Of a DNA stretch of 7,093 nucleotides, positions 4,274 through 7,093 are shown piece after piece. Below the pieces are notes generated by a model that saw only the letters and a program-made list of their open reading frames with translations, was not told the origin of the DNA and ran no database searches. A program made the position numbers and the translations under genes. The DNA lies in contig WAQA01000118.1 in assembly GCA_015520475.1 (NCBI GenBank), positions 1 to 7,093 of the forward strand. Direction: 5' to 3'. Each line of letters starts with the position of its first letter. The stretch's first letter is position 1. Source of the DNA: Candidatus Bathyarchaeota archaeon (GTDB taxonomy: Archaea > Thermoproteota > Bathyarchaeia > Bathyarchaeales > WAQA01).

Positions 4274-5770
4274 TTAACTTATTAATCTACGTTTCTTTAA
4301 CAGAATCTTGTTTATTCCATTTATCATGGCCTCTACACTTGCCATGACAATATCTTCACGTGCCCCCCTAGCAGATACAATATTTCCATCCTTATCCTCA
4401 ACTTTTATTATGACCTCTGCTACAGCATCGGATCCGCCCGTTAAGGCCTCCAACCTATACTCTCTAAGCTTTATATCAGCCAGTTTCGAAGTGATCTTTT
4501 GAACGGCCTTTATAGCTGCGTCTACAGGTCCAACTCCCGTCTCAGCAGCTACATACTCCTCTCCTTCAACAGAGAGTCTAACGGATGCTGTAGGTATGAT
4601 TCCTCTACCAGTGATGACGGCTAGGTCTCTCAGGTCAATTATCTTCTCCTCAGAGATCCCTATGACAGCCCTTGCAATAGCGAATAGGTCAGCATCAGTC
4701 ACCGTTTTGCCCTTATCACCTAACTCCTTCACCCGGTTAACTATCTCTCTGAGCTGATACTCATTCGGTTTTATCCCGGCTTCTCTGAGCTCAGCCATTA
4801 TCCCATGCCTACCAGCTAATTTGCCGGCTATGAGCTTCCGTTTCCTCCCAACAATCTCTGGATCTATCGGCTCAAATGTTGACGGCTTCACAACTACACC
4901 TCTCGTATGGATTCCAGATTCATGGGCAAAGGCGTTCTCTCCGACAATAGCCTTGTTAGGCTGTATTATCACCCCGGTGAGACGGGAAACCATCTTGGAG
5001 GTTTCATATAGGAGCCTAGTGTTCACTCCGGTCTTCTTCTGGTATATCATGTGTAGAGCCATAACCGTCTCCTCCAACGCTGCGTTACCAGCCCTCTCAC
5101 CAAGACCATTCACTGTAACGTGGATCTGGGATGCTCCACCCTCCACCCCAGCCAGCGAGTTTGCAACTGCCAATCCGAAATCGTTATGGCAGTGGACACT
5201 TAATGGAACATCGACGACCTCTTTAATACTCTCTATAAGTTTTCGCATGGATGATGGACACATTATTCCCACGGTATCCGGGATGTTTATTCTGTCAGCC
5301 CCGGCTTCCTCAGCCACTTTACAGACTCTTCTTAGAAATTCCATCCTAGTTCTAGTGGCATCCATAGGTGAGAATTCGCAGATGAAGCCATGATCCTTAA
5401 TGTACTCAACAGAATTTCTAACTGCTTCTAGAACCTGTTCAGGAGTCATGTTTAAAGCGTACTTCATCTGGACATCAGATGTCGAAATAAATGTATGTAT
5501 AGAGTTTACGTCGCAGGAGATAGCTGAATCGATATCACTCTTTAAGGCACGAGTTAATGCGCATATCTCCGCCTTCAACCCTATCGACATCAGATCTTTT
5601 AGAGCCTTCTCCTCTCCCTTAGATGCTGATGGAAAACCAGCCTCTATCACATCGACACCTAATTTGTCCAATTGTATGGCTATCTCCATCTTCTCTTCTG
5701 GTGTCAGAGAAACTCCCGGAGTCTGCTCGCCATCCCTCAGAGTAGTATCAAATATTCTAATGTAATCCAT
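4274..5770 (-). CDS. leuA: 2-isopropylmalate synthase (LeuA/CimA family)
   Basis: LeuA condenses acetyl-CoA with 2-oxoisovalerate, the committed step to leucine. The 498-residue protein has the HMGL-like TIM barrel (about 1-270) with FDTTLRDGEQTPG (7-19), metal ligands D13, H193 and H195 (SVHCHNDFG), and HVTVNGLGERAGNAALEE (217-234). NKAIVGENAFAHESGIH (272-288) follows. The C-terminal regulatory domain (about 380-498), which binds leucine in known enzymes, includes GVGPVDAAIKAV (412-423). IHTFISTS (91-98) and NGLGERAGNAALEE resemble LeuA more than methanogen CimA, but citramalate synthase cannot be excluded. One oddity is SPMDATRT (134-141), where most relatives have Glu instead of M136. ATG 5770 has a near-perfect ribosome site, AGGAGGTCA, 4 nt upstream. 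leuB ends 18 bp before it and leuC begins 27 bp after it. Confidence 0.93.
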   Translation of the reverse strand: MDYIRIFDTTLRDGEQTPGVSLTPEEKMEIAIQLDKLGVDVIEAGFPSASKGEEKALKDLMSIGLKAEICALTRALKSDIDSAISCDVNSIHTFISTSDVQMKYALNMTPEQVLEAVRNSVEYIKDHGFICEFSPMDATRTRMEFLRRVCKVAEEAGADRINIPDTVGIMCPSSMRKLIESIKEVVDVPLSVHCHNDFGLAVANSLAGVEGGASQIHVTVNGLGERAGNAALEETVMALHMIYQKKTGVNTRLLYETSKMVSRLTGVIIQPNKAIVGENAFAHESGIHTRGVVVKPSTFEPIDPEIVGRKRKLIAGKLAGRHGIMAELREAGIKPNEYQLREIVNRVKELGDKGKTVTDADLFAIARAVIGISEEKIIDLRDLAVITGRGIIPTASVRLSVEGEEYVAAETGVGPVDAAIKAVQKITSKLADIKLREYRLEALTGGSDAVAEVIIKVEDKDGNIVSARGAREDIVMASVEAMINGINKILLKKRRLIS

Positions 5771-5788
5771 TCCTTGACCTCCTAACAG

Positions 5789-6817
5789 TTAAAGTTGTAT
5801 TCTTATTATTTCCTCTGCTATTGCACGGCTCATCTCCAACGTTGTCAATTTACCTCCGAAGTCAGGGATAACGAGTCCTTTACGTATAGACTCTGAGACA
5901 GCCCTGTCAATCGCCGCTGCAGCGTTGAGGCAGTCTTGATCATCATACTTCTCACCTAACCATTCAAGCATCATTTTAGATGCAAGTATCATGGAGCATG
6001 GATTAGCCGTATGCTTCCCAACTCTTGTAGGGGCGGACCCATGAACAGGCTCAAATATTGCGAAGTTATCACCTATATTTCCGCCCGGAGCCATTCCCAA
6101 TCCGCCTATAAGCTGTGCAGCCTCATCCGAAAGGATGTCGCCGAACATATTTGTAGTCACAATAACATCATATTTCTGCGGTTCCTTAATGAGCCTCATA
6201 GAGGCAGCATCAACATATTGCTCATTGAATGATACTTCAGGGAACATTTTAGAGACTTCCCTACATACCTCAGCGAATAATCCACAGGTCTTCTTCATAA
6301 CGTTCGCTTTATGAACAGCCGTAACTTTCTTCTTCCTCTTCTGAGCGATGGCAAAAGCTTTCTTAGCTATCCTTTCACATCCGCTACGCGTTATAACCCT
6401 AAGACCAATAGCCACATCACCTATCGTAAACTCGAATCCCTTGTAGAGGCCCTCAGTATTCTCCCTTACAAAGATCAGATCTATATCGTCTCTTAGACAT
6501 GGAGCTCCAGGATAAGCCTTAATTGGCCTGAGATTCGCATAAAGATCAAACATCATCCTCAGCTTAACTATGACATCAGCCGCTGTCTCCCCTACCGGTC
6601 CCTTCAAGCAGACATGTGACTCCTTTATTGCCTGTATAGTCTCCTCAGGTAAAGCTACACCTCTCTTCTCAAAACATGCATCTCCAGCTTCGAGCTCTAT
6701 AAATTCAAGGTCAACATTGAACCTTTCCTGAACCGCCTCAAGAACTTTGAGAGTTGCCTCTGTCAATTCCGGACCGATCCCGTCTCCCGGGATCAAGGAT
6801 ACTTTATACTTAGGCAT
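5789..6817 (-). CDS. leuB: 3-isopropylmalate dehydrogenase (LeuB family)
   Basis: This beta-decarboxylating dehydrogenase converts 3-isopropylmalate to 2-oxoisocaproate. Its 342 residues are normal for archaeal LeuB/homoisocitrate dehydrogenase. Motifs are IPGDGIGPE (9-17), LYANLRP (92-98), VRENTEGLY (117-125) with R118 and the catalytic-type Y125, and HKANV (169-173) with K170. D203, D227 and D231 (GDILSD) are metal ligands, and EPVHGSAP (256-263) belongs to the NAD site. After HGSAP the usual D-I-A-G of NAD enzymes is T-R-V-G-K-H (264-269), so cofactor preference is uncertain. ATG 6817 lies 10 nt after AGGAGG and overlaps the stop of the upstream leuD paralog by 8 bp, pointing to coupled translation. 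RENTEGLY is also found in archaeal homoisocitrate dehydrogenases (AksF type), so the assignment to leucine rests partly on the neighbouring leuA, leuC and leuD. Confidence 0.92.
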   Translation of the reverse strand: MPKYKVSLIPGDGIGPELTEATLKVLEAVQERFNVDLEFIELEAGDACFEKRGVALPEETIQAIKESHVCLKGPVGETAADVIVKLRMMFDLYANLRPIKAYPGAPCLRDDIDLIFVRENTEGLYKGFEFTIGDVAIGLRVITRSGCERIAKKAFAIAQKRKKKVTAVHKANVMKKTCGLFAEVCREVSKMFPEVSFNEQYVDAASMRLIKEPQKYDVIVTTNMFGDILSDEAAQLIGGLGMAPGGNIGDNFAIFEPVHGSAPTRVGKHTANPCSMILASKMMLEWLGEKYDDQDCLNAAAAIDRAVSESIRKGLVIPDFGGKLTTLEMSRAIAEEIIRIQL

Positions 6818-7093
6818 CCTTCCCCATCCTCCTCTTCAGATGCTCGATTAACCCTCCATCCTCAATTATCTCTAGAATGAAGCTTGGAAGTTTATTAGCG
6901 CGGAGACGTTCATTCCTAGTCTCATTTACAATCAACCCTTCAGACAGATCTATTGAGAGAATATCCCCTGGACCTATCTTATCAGAGACCCCTGGACATT
7001 CAAGGACAGGTAAACCTATATTGATAGCGTTCCGATAGAAGATTCTGGCGAAGGACTCCGCCAATACACATTTAACCCCCGCATATTTAAGGG
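6810..7093 (-). CDS. leuD: second LeuD-family small subunit, N-terminus cut by the window edge
   Basis: This is a LeuD paralog whose beginning lies beyond the right edge. The frame is open to base 7093 and the visible part starts L-K-Y-A-G-V-K-C-V-L-A-E-S-F-A-R, matching V-L-K-H-V-G-V-S-A-I-I-A-K-S-F-A-R of the complete leuD. About 94 residues are visible. The conserved N-A-I-N-I-G-L-P-V-L-E-C is followed by G-D-I-L-S-I-D-L and a C-terminus that differs clearly from the other copy. The TTG at 7064 is not a true start because homology continues upstream. Its stop overlaps the leuB start by 8 bp, so it belongs to the same operon. The active-site and specificity loops lie outside the window, so its substrate (isopropylmalate, citramalate or homocitrate type) cannot be judged. 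A partner LeuC is expected further right. Confidence 0.9.
   Translation of the reverse strand, partial: LKYAGVKCVLAESFARIFYRNAINIGLPVLECPGVSDKIGPGDILSIDLSEGLIVNETRNERLRANKLPSFILEIIEDGGLIEHLKRRMGKDA
7024..7057. repeat. 34-bp tract identical to 2672-2705
   Basis: This is the partner copy of the tract in the complete leuD. Identity stops sharply at both ends (g7023 against t2671 on the left; ccgcc against ttgct on the right). Confidence 0.9.

Noticed and set aside
4821..5393. 190-codon plus-strand open frame opposite leuA
   Set aside because: It is the antisense shadow of leuA. LeuA motifs are continuous on the minus strand, and the plus-strand translation has no domain or ribosome site.
5400..5765. 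121-codon plus-strand open frame opposite the start of leuA
   Set aside because: Antisense shadow of a strongly conserved coding region.
6810..7064. Treating the right-edge LeuD fragment as a complete 84-residue gene starting at TTG 7064
   Set aside because: LeuD homology continues upstream of 7064 in frame to the window edge, so it is a gene cut by the window and not a short or truncated one.

Overview
The window is chromosomal archaeal DNA. The evidence is a recognisable RNA polymerase subunit Rpo12, an archaeal-type Trm5 tRNA methyltransferase, a Trm112-like protein, TATA/BRE-type promoter elements instead of bacterial -35/-10 boxes, TTG/GTG starts and AGA/AGG/ATA-rich codon use. The style suggests a thermophilic or uncultured Thermoproteota/Bathyarchaeia-type lineage, but the sequence alone does not fix the lineage.

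Left third, an information-processing neighbourhood. Bases 1-204 hold no convincing gene but carry a strong BRE/TATA promoter that reads into a small cysteine-rich protein of unknown function (205-498, +). Converging on it is a very short gene for Rpo12/RpoP (506-667, -). Divergent from rpo12, across a compact promoter region of about 90 bp, is trm5 (760-1632, +). A possible 31-residue ORF and a Trm112-like zinc-ribbon protein (1798-2097, +) follow in an operon-like row.

Middle, 2098-2460. No believable protein is encoded here. A GC-rich block (about 57% GC at 2141-2380 against about 33% on both flanks), headed by a TATA-like box and containing several good local helices including a three-way junction, is best read as a structured non-coding RNA gene. 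I could not match it to SRP RNA, RNase P RNA, 5S rRNA or tRNA. It is the least explained part of the window.

Right two thirds, all on the minus strand: a tightly packed leucine (branched-chain amino acid) operon transcribed from right to left. The order is a leuD paralog cut by the window edge, leuB, leuA, leuC and a second, complete leuD. Genes overlap by 8 bp (leuD2/leuB) and 3 bp (leuC/leuD) or are 18-27 bp apart, mostly with clear Shine-Dalgarno sequences. LeuA condenses acetyl-CoA with 2-oxoisovalerate, LeuC/LeuD isomerise the product, and LeuB oxidises and decarboxylates it. The extra LeuD suggests that a second isomerase acts in this organism, for example in citramalate-dependent isoleucine synthesis or a homocitrate pathway. 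The two leuD genes share a perfectly identical 34-bp tract. LeuA, LeuB and LeuD each show an unusual residue at a position linked to catalysis, cofactor choice or substrate choice.
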